DNA of 29,765 nt from the NCBI RefSeq assembly GCF_019649055.1, contig NW_026570611.1, positions 1 through 29,765 of the forward strand, read 5' to 3'. A program made the translations under genes and the position numbers. The notes beneath the pieces were generated by a model. That model did no database searches, was not told the DNA's origin, and saw nothing but the letters and a program-made list of their open reading frames with translations. The stretch comes from Paramacrobiotus metropolitanus. Its lineage: Eukaryota > Tardigrada > Eutardigrada > Parachela > Macrobiotidae. Position 1 is the first letter of the stretch; every line of letters begins with the position of its first letter. Below are positions 19,459 through 29,765 of this stretch, piece after piece.

Positions 19459-20557
19459 GTGACGGCGACAGCATTGTCCGTTTGTCCGATGCCTGATTGT
19501 CATCCTTTTAATTACATCCGAAAGAACAATGTTTTTTTTTCCGAAAGAGCAATGTTTTTCAACATTGCAGAAACTTAAATTAAACCGACAATATACAAAG
19601 GTCTCATTTTTTTAGGAATTGTTTCAGAAAAGTAGGCGGGTTTGACGATTGGCCAGGAAAAGAAAATTTGATTTTACTCATTTTTGACAAAAATTGTTGC
19701 TGTTCAGTTAAGGACATTCATGTAGCTTACGTTATCGTTTCGGGTCTAGGGGTTGGTTGTTTCTAGTTTTTTTTAGCGGAAGGGATCTGTAAAATTTATT
19801 TAAATTTGAATAATACGGTATGCTGTAAAATAATGAGAAAACCTGAATAAAATAAATAAAATGAATTTGATGTTGGCAGTATGTTTGACAAATTACAAAA
19901 ACTCTAATAATATTGTAAACGAAAACGTATTTAACTGGCAATGAAGACAAAATTTTAAATCACCCATAGAAAAATTAAATCGATTTTTTTCTTATTAGCA
20001 AATAGCAATGCATTATAAAAATAAAAAATGCCAATAAAAATTGCGAAGAAAGCCCGTGATAATTATGCCCTGTTAAGTTAAAGTTTCATTAATAACTTAA
20101 ATCTAACAAATAATTAATATTTGGATATTTTTAGTAACTGCAGAAAAGAACACCAAAAACCGAAACTATATGCCAGAAAAAGCATGAAGTAATTATTGTT
20201 ATTTTGTAGCAATAAACAGGTACGTTCATTAATTATTTTATTGTTAATGCCGCAGCACAAACAGACAGCATTTGTCATGCCGGTAATTGTTGAAGTCAAA
20301 GAATAAAAATTATTCAAAATAAAGCATAAATAATTATAATAATTGAAAATAAATATCGTTTTCTATGAAACTAGAAATAATCTTAAGAATAATTTTAAAA
20401 GGTTGGGAAAAAATTGAAACAGTCCACATGCAGATAACTGAAAGTCTACGATACGATCGGAACCAGCAATCGCAAAATTGCTAATGTTATTATTATTAAT
20501 GTTATTAATATTATCATAATAAATACGGTAATACACTAGATCCCGAGCAATTCGTGA

Positions 20558-21666
20558 ACCGGAAGTGCTACTGCTGTAACTGCATCACTGCATTGTTTTA
20601 ACAGGTAGCAGCCATCAAATAACAAAAAGGCAGGCTCGGGCACACTACATCACACTCAAAGTTTAAACATTAAAAAACTGTTTCAATTTTAAATTAAAAT
20701 TTGAACAATAAAATTAAACATTGCATCACTTACTAGTTAGACTACTCAGTAAAATAAGCGTTTGATAAGAGTACGTATAGCATTAAACCGATTAAACGCA
20801 TTAAACCGAGCTGGTAAAAAAAATTAATAAAAACTGGAAACTGACAATATTCCACACTTGTACTAGTACTGAACCCAGAACGTATGATACAGTGCAACTA
20901 CAACCGGACCGTGATACATAGCCGGTTCAAAATAAGTAGGGAAAATATATATAATATTATAACTTACTTGTTCGCTGCAATGAGTGCCGGTCAGAGACGC
21001 ACAATATTAAATATCATGTGTCGACCGGATATAGTATAAGTACCCGGGTACATGGCACCAAATGCCGTGCGCAGGTACTGCAGGAACGAAAACCACTACG
21101 AGTATTCTAATATTTTTGCGGCACCATGTACCGGGCACTTCCCTTGATAAGAATGAGATCTCGCCGGCACAATAAAAATTATTAGATTAACATAAACCCA
21201 GTAGCATGTGCTCAAACTGTGTGAATCTGCAGCAGTACACAATCGGCCGGCACACGTACAAATCGCCAAAGGGAATTCCCGAGCAGTTTCAGTGCGTTAA
21301 TATTAATTTTATCTGCTTCATTAACTGCAAAACTTATTAATAATCCACTCAATCCAGTAACACTTCCGGCACAAGTACACACTTGGATCTAATCCCGGGA
21401 TTTGCAGTTTTTATTACCTAAATGTATCACGCACTACCACTTCCGGTCTACAAGTTTGTTCTGATTTTATTCTGGGTTTTTCTTGGGCTTACAAGATACG
21501 TAGTTAGTAGAATTTGTTGTACGTCTGATATTATGTATATTTTTAATAAGATTAATCTCGTGGTACTTGCTACTTCCGGTCCTTAATTTCATTCTGCATT
21601 TTTCATAGTATTACTTTGTTGTTAAAATTATTATCCAAATTTAAATAGCGCGGTACCACTTCCGGT
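20558..21666. promoter_or_regulatory. Cluster of five ETS-type motifs
   Basis: ACCGGAAGTG is present on the + strand at 20558-20567. Its reverse form appears at 21361-21369 (CACTTCCGG followed by C), 21438-21447, 21571-21580 (TACTTCCGGT) and 21657-21666. The core CCGGAAGT is the known consensus for ETS-family factors such as GABPA. The last three are followed by similar sequence (a short spacer, then TTNATTCTG/GGCATTTTT), so they belong to a diverged repeat about 85-135 bp apart. Function is an inference; the motifs may simply have spread with the repeat. Confidence 0.4.
21043..21135. repeat. Imperfect inverted repeat, ~16-bp arms
   Basis: CCCGGGTACATGGCACC at 21043-21059 pairs with GGCACCATGTACCGGG at 21120-21135, with two small offsets. 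The total length of 93 bp and lack of coding capacity fit a small foldback element remnant. Confidence 0.5.
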
Positions 21667-22874
21667 CCACAATTTATTCGGCATTTATGCATGTTAGATT
21701 TACTTGTACTTGAACATTTTTTTTTACTGTCTTCACTCAACAATGTGCCATAAAATTATTAGAAAACACGAATAAAATAATCAAAACGTATTTAACGGTG
21801 GCAGTATGATCTAACTTTCGGAACAACTCCAATAAAAATTCGTAAAAAACTGTGTTAAATTCTTATTGCATATGGCAGCGGCAACAAAAATTTAAAAATG
21901 CACCAATAAAAAAAATAAAAAAAGTTTATTGTTGGTAATGTGTAATTAAAATTAAAAAAACGCCAATACTACGGTCAAAATCACGAAAGAAAGTAGCCCG
22001 TCATTGTTATTTGCTAGCAAACTGTAATTTGATAAAAATTTATTTCTTATAGGCACATATTATTCAATAATTTTTAGTTACTTATTTATTATTTTATTTA
22101 TTAATATTTTTTAGTTATTTTATTTATTGTAGCTTATGAGAGCACTAAAAGACCGAAGAAAATGCCAGAAAAAAGTTGTTAATAATAATAAATAATTATG
22201 TTTACTATTTTTTCATTATTGCGTACTATTAGCATTGTTACTTTCGAGCCGGCACTCGAGCAATGACCAATATGAGTCATGACAACTGTTGCCGCCATGC
22301 CGGTGTTGCGTCCAACTGTAACGCTTACAGCATTGCCGCTGCACAAACTGCTCAGACTTTGGATGCAGATAATTACTGTGTTAAATTAAAAAATAAATAA
22401 TGTAAATAAAAATTAGTATGAAGAATAGATAATTATTAAAATGAAAAATAAACAATATTATTTGTGAAACCAGAATAATCATTATTAGTTTTAATACGTA
22501 AAATAAATTAAAAAATAAAAAGTTCACGTGCAGAAACTGGAAATCCGTGTTGCGATCTGCAAAAGCAATCGGAAAAATTTGTTTCGAATTTTCCAGTTTC
22601 AACTGTTAATTTTTTTGTATACTCGTACGGCGTTCAAAATGGCAGCACTCTGAGCACAATTCTTTTTTTATTATTTTATTTACACCAGTGCTGTAATTTA
22701 GTTTTACCGTAGAGATTATAATAATTTTATTAATATTTTTGCCTGAATAAATTATGATTTACGATTTCCTAAATAAAAAAAAATTAATTTAACCAAAAAT
22801 GTCCCAAATTTACCCAGAAGTCAATAACGTTTTTTTAAATAAAATTTTTCTGACTTTGCTGTTAATTTCTGCAG

Positions 22875-22992
22875 TTCTGTGCGATGAAAATTAAAATGTT
22901 AAAAAAACAGTTGTACTCAACTGACTTGTGAGTAATAATTGAAATAAAAGAATAAAATATTCCTAGTAAATTTAAATTTTCATCGCACAGAA
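22875..22992. repeat. Perfect 18-bp inverted repeat
   Basis: TTCTGTGCGATGAAAATT at 22875-22892 is the exact reverse complement of 22975-22992, with an AT-rich 82-nt spacer. Pairing extends imperfectly into the spacer. A related word (TTTCATCGCACA) also occurs near 13393, hinting that this is a dispersed element. Confidence 0.6.
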
Positions 22993-23040
22993 GTGTAGAA
23001 AGTAACGGCTACGTCCACAATTAATGGCAATAATATCCAG

Positions 23041-23755
23041 CGATTAACCCACAAATAGAACAATTGTGCCGATTACACAATACACTTCATTATCGGCTTT
23101 CGTTGTCGGTTTCCCATGGCCAGGACATGGTTGTGCAATGCCGCACTTGGCAGCGATTGCGAAATGGCCGCGCGCATTTTCAAAATATCCGAGTCGGCGT
23201 TTTCGCGGAAAAACAGGCCGGTTCATGATCAGACAAGTGGTGTGTGTATTGTGTAGTGTGTACGCAATTTTGTTCAGTGCGTATGACCGCGCAGTCAGCA
23301 TACCGATTCGCGGCTGAAAATTTGAATGCCCAGCCGCCGCTTCTGATTGGCTGCTGCGGTTATCCTGCCACGCTATTCGTACAAGCGGCTGCACTGTACA
23401 CGTGCGCATACGCTCGTACGCCGACTTCCGTGTGGATATGCGCAGCGGCTGCCGTGCTGCGTGTACACAGCACGGCGTACACTATCGCGCAACACCCGGG
23501 GCAATTTCTCCGCCCGCGTGTAGCCGACCGAGTTGCCTCGTTGCGGCTGCGACGACGCCATCATCAGCACACGGCATTTCATTTTCATTTTCAAGCAACT
23601 GAATCGAAAAGCGTTGGGCTGTCTCGTCGGGAGAAGCCGGTTCGTCGTGTTTCGTGCGGGTTTTCGGGGTTTTGGCAGCGTCCATCGGGCTGCTTCGTGG
23701 TTTTCCGTGATTCTTGTTTGTGTGAAGTTTCGGTTTTCTTCCTAGTCCATCTCAG
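23041..23755 (+). promoter_or_regulatory. CpG-rich promoter and untranslated first exon of the glycine-rich protein gene
   Basis: GC and CpG content rise abruptly from about 23100. An inverted CCAAT box (ATTGG) is at 23346-23350. The region ends in a good donor CTCAG|GTACGT after 23755, and a matching acceptor follows a pyrimidine-rich tract at 24079, giving a 324-nt 5' UTR intron. Several open frames cover this region, but none has a strong start context or joins the RRM frame, so I treat it as 5' UTR. The transcription start is not resolved. Confidence 0.5.
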
Positions 23756-24080
23756 GTACGTGGATTTGAAGTTTGTAGAATTATTTTTGTGGTAGATTGC
23801 TGCGTAGAGAGCCGCGGTGATCCGTGTGGGTCCTCCGCGGAAAACCGATTTCCTCGCTGCTGTGTTGACTTTTTCCCGTTGATTTTGTAATAGAAAATTC
23901 ACAGACTGTTTAAAGGTAATTAATCAGCAAAATTTTTCCGTGTAACTGTAGTGATTTTGCGAAATTTCAATTTGAAAGGGATAGGAAGATTACGGCTTGG
24001 GTCGCCGCCGTATAATGGGATTTCCCCAATGTTTTTTCCTTTCCCTGTTCTTTTTTCAATTTAATTGCGATGTGATCAGG

Positions 24081-24110
24081 ATGCTGATGGTGTGGAACGC
24101 TTGTATGTAG
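24081..24110 (+). other. Nine-codon upstream ORF
   Basis: Immediately after the proposed acceptor at 24079, an ATG opens a nine-codon frame (MLMVWNACM) ending in TAG, 19 nt before the main start codon. It could reduce translation of the main frame or be bypassed by leaky scanning; its own ATG context is moderate. Confidence 0.4.
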
Positions 24111-24129
24111 AGATCAAGGCATTCCAACC

Positions 24130-25567
24130 ATGGATAGCGACTATTCTGGTGGCGGACGTTCGTTCGGTCCGCGGCGGCAGCTTCCAGGGTACGCCGACCC
24201 GGGATGAAGTCGGGTGGATTCCGGCTGCATGTCGGCGGCATCGCCGACAGGGTGAGCGAAAACAGGTCCGTCAGACCTTCCAGAAGGTGGGCAACGTCAA
24301 GGACCTGTGGATGTCCACTAACAGCGACTCGCCGCGTTTCGGCTTTGTGGTCTTCGAGGACCAGGGTGATGCGGAGAACGCCATCAGCAATGTCAGCGGA
24401 CAGGAGCTGGGCGGATCCGAGCTGCGTGTGGCCTGGGCCAAGCCGCGTGACCAGCGTAGCGGCGGGGGACGTCGTGGAGGATACGGCGGTGGCGGCGGCT
24501 ACGGAGGCGGTGAGTTGCCGAAAATTCGATTTTTTTTGAATTTTTTATTGAATTTATCGGTGAAATTTTCGAGTTAATATTTAGCCGTTCAGATTTTGAA
24601 ATTACATTTATTTAATCACAATTTTGAATTCATTTTGATGATTTAATTGCCGAATTTTTCCCGTAAGAAGAATTATTTTTTAAATTTATTCAATTTAAAT
24701 GCCGATTTTCTGTTGATTTTATTTTGGTCATAATTCAGTAGTGCAGTAATTTTATTGCTGAATTGTTTGGGTAGGATTTCAGAAATTCAAATTTCGAATT
24801 TTTCTTAATTTTCGTGTACTGACTTCCGCATAAAATTTCCGTGAAATCGATTAATTTTCCCATGGTGCTGCGATAAAAATTTGTCAGATTAATCTTAGGC
24901 CACGCACATATTTTAGCCGTATTTCTCATGGTTCGGGTAAATTAAATCTAAACAATTCCGGAATTTTAAAAATATTATTTTTTTATTGCATTTGAAAATT
25001 CGTCTAAAATTGATCAATTTAAGATGAAGAAAATTTGAATGAAAACTCAAGCCGGTGATCGATTTAATCAGTATTTATTCTACGCTTATTCAGCGCTTTG
25101 TTAATGTGAATGATAACGTGTTACGAGATGGGATATTCTGGAGATACTTTCTGAATTTATTCTGGTTGATAATACGTGCATCATCCGGTGTCCTCAGTGG
25201 CCTCAACCGGTGGTTGTTGTCTTGTGTAGGCGGCGGGTATGGTGGCGGCGGCGGGGGATACGGAGGCCGCAGTGGAGGTTACGGTGGCGGAGGGGGCGGC
25301 GGCGGCGGCGACCGCTCGTGCTACAAATGCGGCCAGTCGGGCCACATTTCGCGTAACTGCCCGGAGAACGACGGGGGCAGTGGCGGCGGCGGCGGAGGCT
25401 ATGGCGGCCGCAGCGGGGGATACGGCGGCGGCGGGGGATATGGCGGCGGCGGCGGCCGGGGAGGTGGCGGCGGCGGCGGGGACCGTTCGTGCTACAAGTG
25501 CGGCCAGTCGGGGCATATTTCCCGCAACTGTCCGGAGAACGACGGCGGTGGCCGTGGCGGTTATTAG
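24130..25567 (+). CDS. Glycine-rich RNA-binding protein: RRM plus two CCHC zinc knuckles
   Basis: Exons 24130-24509 and 25230-25567 are joined by a 720-nt intron in matching phase 1. The start ATG lies in an ideal context (CCAACCATGG) and opens [20 protein letters not shown]. The RRM follows, with RNP2 LHVGGI and RNP1 RFGFVVFE, then RG/GGY repeats. Two knuckles each read [14 protein letters not shown] (C-X2-C-X4-H-X4-C), separated by Gly-rich spacers; the second is a 171-bp duplication of the first. Such proteins bind single-stranded RNA and act in mRNA processing, stability or translation. The RRM needs one extra base near 24199-24204 and another near 24262-24266 to be read through; with both, the protein is 239 residues. 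The rest is intact and the knuckles are well preserved, so assembly errors look likelier than a dead gene. Confidence 0.8.
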
Positions 25568-26570
25568 AGGACCCCCTTCTTCTTCATCCAGGCATCCTCC
25601 CCCATCGTATCATCCGTGTTTAAGCTCGTGGGTCGTTTTTTAACTTCCATTATATTTTTTTGATAATAATGTCCGTTTAGCGCTTTATTTTCGAGCTGAA
25701 GAATTCCTCTCGTAGTACGTGTGCGTGTTTGTACGAAGCCGCACCGGTTGTTTGTTACGTATAGAATTTCCGTTTTCCGGCCTTGACCAAAAAAGAGAAA
25801 TCTTCTCTCTCTCTCCGCGGTGGGTGGGAGACGTGTTTCTGCACGCACAAATGATTCTTGGCGACATGGTTGTTTGTTACGTCTGTGGAAAAACGCGCTC
25901 CTTATTGCGCTGTGTGTAGCTCGGAGATATGATGTTTTTGACGAATACGTGGCTGTTTCTCTTTTTGTCCGAACGCAGTTTTGAGTCTTGGTGTACAGAG
26001 GAGCTCGGTTTAACTTAGTATTATTCTCTCTTCTTCGATAAAGTCCAGTTCTCGTGTGTGGCGTGTGCTTTCCGGTAATTCCATAGGAAACGCGTACAAT
26101 TAAATTAATGGTGAATTTATTCGTGGTAAATACGGCAATAAAAGCATAGGAATTTAATAGCAGAAAAATTGGGAAATAATTTATTTTAAATTGGGGAAAA
26201 TTGGAATTTGCTGATCTGCAATTAATCAATTGGATGTACTGGTGCTTTAAGAAAGTAAAACTAAATTTGCCGTTTTTTTGCGGATAATTACATGATTTCA
26301 AATAAATAATGGTACAAAATAAGCAACAACGAAAACCCAAAAAAAACCATTTATTTGTGAGGAAAAAATTAAAATCGCGGCATTTTAGCGAATCATTTGG
26401 GTTTGATTTTAACAGCGCATATTTGACAACTGGTACCGTTACGAAAAATAATTGAGAAATTATTTCCTGCGTATTTTTTGCGCTTCGATATTTATTTTAT
26501 CAGCATTTCTCATTTTTCAGATTTTTCTGCTTTCACGAGCAAATAAAATCGGTAAATGCAGGTAAAATTA
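25568..26570 (+). other. 3' UTR of the glycine-rich protein gene and intergenic DNA
   Basis: The first 570 nt are probably 3' UTR, ending at AATAAA (26137-26142). A short CT-rich run lies at about 25803-25816. The minus strand is open for 258 codons (26340-25564) across this UTR. The peptide shows no recognisable domain, so I do not call it a gene. After 26142 the sequence is AT-rich without features. Confidence 0.5.
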
Positions 26571-26870
26571 AAGCGGCGCATACAGTGAATGTCCAGTACG
26601 TAACACTGCAAACCGAAGGCTGCCCACAGAGAACAGCGCTGAAAGAGTCGCATTCAGGCACTTGACAGCGCTGAAATCAGTTCAGAATTTTTGTTTGGTT
26701 TTAGCATTTAAATTCTAATTAATCTTTAAATTAACATCGTGATTTGTAGCTCAGAATAGTTAATATCACCAAACCGAGATGAATTTGCATTTTTTATTCC
26801 TGCGCATCAAAAAAGTACGGAGCAACAAAAGCAGCGCATATAGCGAATGCACAGTACACAACTTCCGGCT
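26571..26870 (+). promoter_or_regulatory. Duplicated ~45-bp block upstream of the last gene
   Basis: AAGCGGCGCATACAGTGAAT with its continuation (from 26571) recurs as GCAGCGCATATAGCGAATGC with its continuation (from about 26831). They are about 256 bp apart, with a shared CAGTAC and a similar GGCTGCC end. The pair lies 230-530 bp before the proposed start codon, so alternative promoters or a duplicated regulatory element are possible. An ACTTCCGG word falls at the end of the second copy. Confidence 0.4.
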
Positions 26871-27101
26871 GCCGTCGTCAGTGTGAAGGCGTACAACGGA
26901 GACAGCATGGCCCGCGCAGCGTTTACCCCTACCCCACTTGTGCACTGGCCGAACGCAAACACGTTCGCCGTTCTGCCAGTCTTTGTTGTTGTCCGACGCG
27001 GTTGGCTCGTTTCCAGTTTGTCTCCGTAGATTCCGCCGTATATTCCCGTTTAAAATCTATCTTTTATTTTTTTAATTTTAAGTTTTTAATCCGGATGCCC
27101 C

Positions 27102-29756
27102 GATGCCCGCCGTGGCCCGTGCCGCTGGTGTCAATGGCCCGTCTGCTGACGCTGCTCGGCAGCAGCAGAGCAATGGACGCAGCGTATCCGGTAAATCCCC
27201 TGTTTGACTGTGTAGCTGAGCGCATTATTTACGAGAATCTTGTGTGTTTGTGGAGCGTCCTCCCGGCCGCGTTTTGGCCCGGACCCGCAGCGCGATGGCC
27301 GCGCGGTGGTTGAGACAGGGGAGTCGTTGGCCTGGACGCCGTCTGCGTCGTCCGCGCTGTCGGCCAGCAGGATCGCTGAACTGCGGCGCTCGCTGTTCAT
27401 TCCTGTCTGCCCGACGAGATCGAGCTGAACGAGCTGGCCGCGCGTCTCACGCTGCTCGGGAATATTCAGGAGATTATTATCAAGAGGAATCTGCGGGTAA
27501 GTTTTGCCAATACGGATTTATCATTTTTTTGTAGATTTTAAAAAAAATAATCTGCTTGAAAAAATGTGGAAGTAATTCAGTTATTGATTTAATTAGTCAT
27601 TTTTTATTCGGTCGAATTTCGTCGCCATTTTCCGTTCTCGATTTTGCGTGATGTGGTATTGGCCGTGTTGCCATAGTTTTCCGCTGTTCTTGCCATTTTT
27701 GAGATGCGGTGGTTGTCATGGTAAATGACCGTAATTTTCTTGAGAATTTGCTCCAACCAACGACTTTTTAATAATAGCGTCTGTGGCCCTGCTACAACTA
27801 TGGTAACATGCGCAGCACCGCAAATAATTTTTTGCCAAACGTTTGAATTATTTTATTATTTTCGTACGTGCCAATTGGCAATTCAAATTTTGCTCCGAAA
27901 ATACGATTTTTATTACAGCATTATTTTGGTCGGCTTTCGTTGAATGTTCAGTTTTTGGTAAATCCTGTTTTTAATTAGGAAATAATTTTTACTCGCTGAA
28001 AGCGGATTGTGGTAAATTGAGGCGTATTTTAGCACGTTTTTTCTTCGATTAATTTGAAAAAGGGATTAATTATTAATAATTATTGATCAGGTGATTTGCA
28101 AATTATGAATCAATTATTATGCAAATGCAGTCGATTATTCGGTGCATTTCTTGTTGGTCGCTTATCTATTTTCATTTATTTTTGAAATTATTCTTGTAGT
28201 CGTGCCTGGCTTCCTAATTATTACATAATTACTTGTGAATTCAGAGGTTGCCCATCTCCATTTTTTTATGGGAATGGATCCCATTTTTTCCCCATTTACC
28301 ATTTTTCTATACTAAAATGGTATGGATGGGAAAACTGTATTTATGGATGGAGATGGATGGGAAAAAGAAGAAATGGGCGGAAATGGGAAATTTAGGAAAT
28401 AGGATAAAAATGCCGGCAAATTTCACAAAAACCCCCGACACCTTCGCGCTTCGCGCGAAATCGTAATAATTTTAAATGGTACGATCAAGAAAATTTAGGC
28501 GAAAACAGCGCTGAATTCACGCGTCGTGTAAAAAGCTGATTACCAACGCGGCTTTCCGCCAACCGGTGTCAAGTAAGTTTTTGGTTGTACGTTTAAATTT
28601 TATTTTTAAAAAATGGGACGCTGAAATGGGGATGGAAGAAAATGGGCCTGGTCCAAAAATTATGAAACGGAGATGGGTGGGAAAAACTGTAAGAAAATGG
28701 GGTATGGATGGGATATGGAAAAAACAGAAATGGGCAACCTCTGCAGTTGTGATTTGTGAAGTAACATGACATGGCATGACGCATTAATTCTGCGTTTGTG
28801 AGGTTTATTCCAGACGGATCGAACCGAATCTATTTCTTCAACCATTAATAAAATTTAATTCTTAAAAATTGCCAAAGATGTGTTAGTACTTGTTCGGTTT
28901 TTCTGGTTCGTTTACGGATTACAGAGTGCTTGTAAAATTATTTTTGTACCGATTTCTTTTTTGTAGAAGTGACTCGCATTTGTACTAATTTAAACACATT
29001 TGTAATAATTTTGTGTAAGTATTTGCTAGATTAATCACGTAGCAGCTAAAATTCGAAACAGATCTAACCGAATTATTTTTTCAACCATTAATAATTTATT
29101 TCTGAAAATTGCCGAACACTATCCGCTCGATTTTCGAATCGCCGAATCGGATCAATTTGTACAAAGCGTGCCGTGTGGAAATTTTAGATACTTTGCGCAA
29201 AACGCAGCCAGAATTAATTGATTTAATTTTGGAATTATGTAATTTATTTGCCGGCGACCTGGCGGTGCGCCGATAAGAATCCCGTTGCGTGAACAGTAAG
29301 TAATTATATAATTGGCAGGCGGTGCGCTTCTGCATCGTCGTCTTCGTGGAGGAGGAATCGGCGTTCGACGCGCTGCAGGCCGGCCTCGTGGTGCAGGAGC
29401 AGCGCGTGGCCATGGAGCCGCGCCGGTCGCCGGACGGCCACCCGCACCCGCCGCGGCTGCCCCGCGACACGCCCACGCCCCTCATCGTCCAGCGCGCCCC
29501 CGGTGGCCGCGGCGTCCCCCTGTCCGTGCTGCCGGCGGGGGTGCCGGTCCTCAGCCAAGAAGAGGCTTACGAGCACCACCGCACGGGACGGCCCCCGGGG
29601 GCGGTGGCCTTCCGCGCCCCCGTCCTCCACAGCTGGCTGGAGCTGGTGGAAAAGAAGCAGCAGCTGGCGGTGCCCGTGGTGCCGCTGGCCGGGGAGGCCG
29701 TCCAGCGGAAGAAGGCGCTCCACCACAAATTCTCCTTTCTCACCGAGACGGATGAT
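27102..29756 (+). CDS. Probable RRM protein, 3' end beyond window
   Basis: A GC-rich first exon runs to 27496 (donor CGG|GTAAGT, phase 0). The next exon, 29319-29756, follows an acceptor TTGGCAG and ends at GAT|GTAAGT, phase 0, at the window edge. Across the junction the protein reads LFIPVCP, then DEIELNELAARLTLLGNIQE, IIIKRNLR and AVRFCIVVFVEEESAFDALQ. This matches an RRM layout with RNP2-like LFIPV and RNP1-like RFCIVVFV. The second exon continues Pro/Arg-rich and ends ALHHKFSFLTETDD. Between FIPVCP and DEIEL (about 27401-27404) one base is missing from the frame. The start is uncertain: ATG at 27102 opens MPAVARAAGVNGPSADAARQ, but its frame stops before the RRM unless a further splice or indel intervenes. 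RRM assignment is by pattern only. Confidence 0.5.
27497..28241 (+). other. First part of the 1.8-kb intron of the last gene
   Basis: AT-rich intron sequence running from the GTAAGT donor to the inserted element. No exon-like segment or RNA gene was seen; the intron resumes after 28743 and runs to the acceptor at 29318, also without features. Confidence 0.5.
28242..28743. mobile_element. 502-bp non-autonomous element with 14-bp terminal inverted repeats
   Basis: CAGAGGTTGCCCAT at 28242-28255 is the exact reverse complement of 28730-28743. Internally, the left part is pyrimidine rich (CCCATCTCCATTTTT) and much of the rest purine rich (ATGGATGGGAAAA repeated), giving further foldback pairing. 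The CAG..CTG ends resemble hAT-superfamily termini. The expected 8-bp target duplication is not evident, although TTGTGA occurs in both flanks. No transposase is encoded, so it would depend on an autonomous partner. It sits in the intron of the last gene. Confidence 0.65.
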
Positions 29757-29765
29757 GTAAGTAAA

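Larger units (their letters stand above)
19463..23040. other. Long AT-rich gene-free stretch
   Basis: About 3.6 kb, mostly AT-rich with many AATAAA and TTTATT words, and no protein-like segment of useful length on either strand. It contains an ETS-motif cluster (20558-21666) and two inverted repeats (21043-21135 and 22875-22992), listed separately. Confidence 0.6.

Noticed and set aside
25055-25229. Upstream extension of the zinc-knuckle frame
   Set aside because: It reads through AT-rich intron sequence; the acceptor at 25229 matches the donor at 24509 in phase.
29312-29755. Ala/Arg/Gly-rich frames on both strands at the right edge
   Set aside because: Shadow frames of the GC-rich exon whose true frame continues the RRM across the 27496/29319 junction in phase 0.

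Overview
The window is eukaryotic nuclear DNA from an animal. GC-rich exons with GT..AG introns sit in AT-rich intergenic and intronic sequence, and there are no operons, bacterial genes, tRNA or rRNA genes. The gene style (introns of 60 nt to 1.8 kb, a lineage-type F-box protein, an RRM plus zinc-knuckle glycine-rich protein) made me lean towards a small ecdysozoan such as a tardigrade. That is an inference, not a proof.

Layout. At 1660-2110 (+) lies a decayed partial copy of the gene that follows it. At 2669-5269 (+) is an intact four-exon gene for a 616-residue F-box protein; all exon phases agree and a poly(A) signal follows. At 6139-9300 is a CGAC-rich degenerate element, probably a dead transposon, containing a broken coiled-coil reading frame. 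At 9416-12313 (+) is an unidentified multi-exon gene. Its first intron is mostly an array of about nine ~180-bp tandem units, most of them repeating a copy of the upstream exon's 3' end and 5' splice site. At 13892-16646 (-) is a five-exon gene for a proline-rich protein with an RS-like stretch, a four-fold decapeptide repeat and an acidic tail. At 17071-18212 (-) is a small two-exon gene for a 76-residue protein. Two isolated exon-like islands lie near 18.6 and 19.4 kb. From 19.5 to 23.0 kb the DNA is AT-rich and holds inverted repeats and a cluster of ETS-type motifs. At about 23.3-26.1 kb (+) is a gene for a glycine-rich RNA-binding protein: CpG-rich promoter, untranslated first exon, RRM, and two CCHC knuckles. 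From 27.1 kb to the edge (+) is the start of another probable RRM gene, whose 1.8-kb intron carries a 502-bp terminal-inverted-repeat element.

The genes show no common pathway, though two encode probable RNA-binding proteins and one has an RS-like stretch. A recurring oddity is that several otherwise convincing coding regions are interrupted by what looks like one missing base. This fits uncorrected long-read deletion errors, pseudogene decay, or both. The most unusual structure is the tandem array in the first intron of the 9.4-12.3 kb gene.
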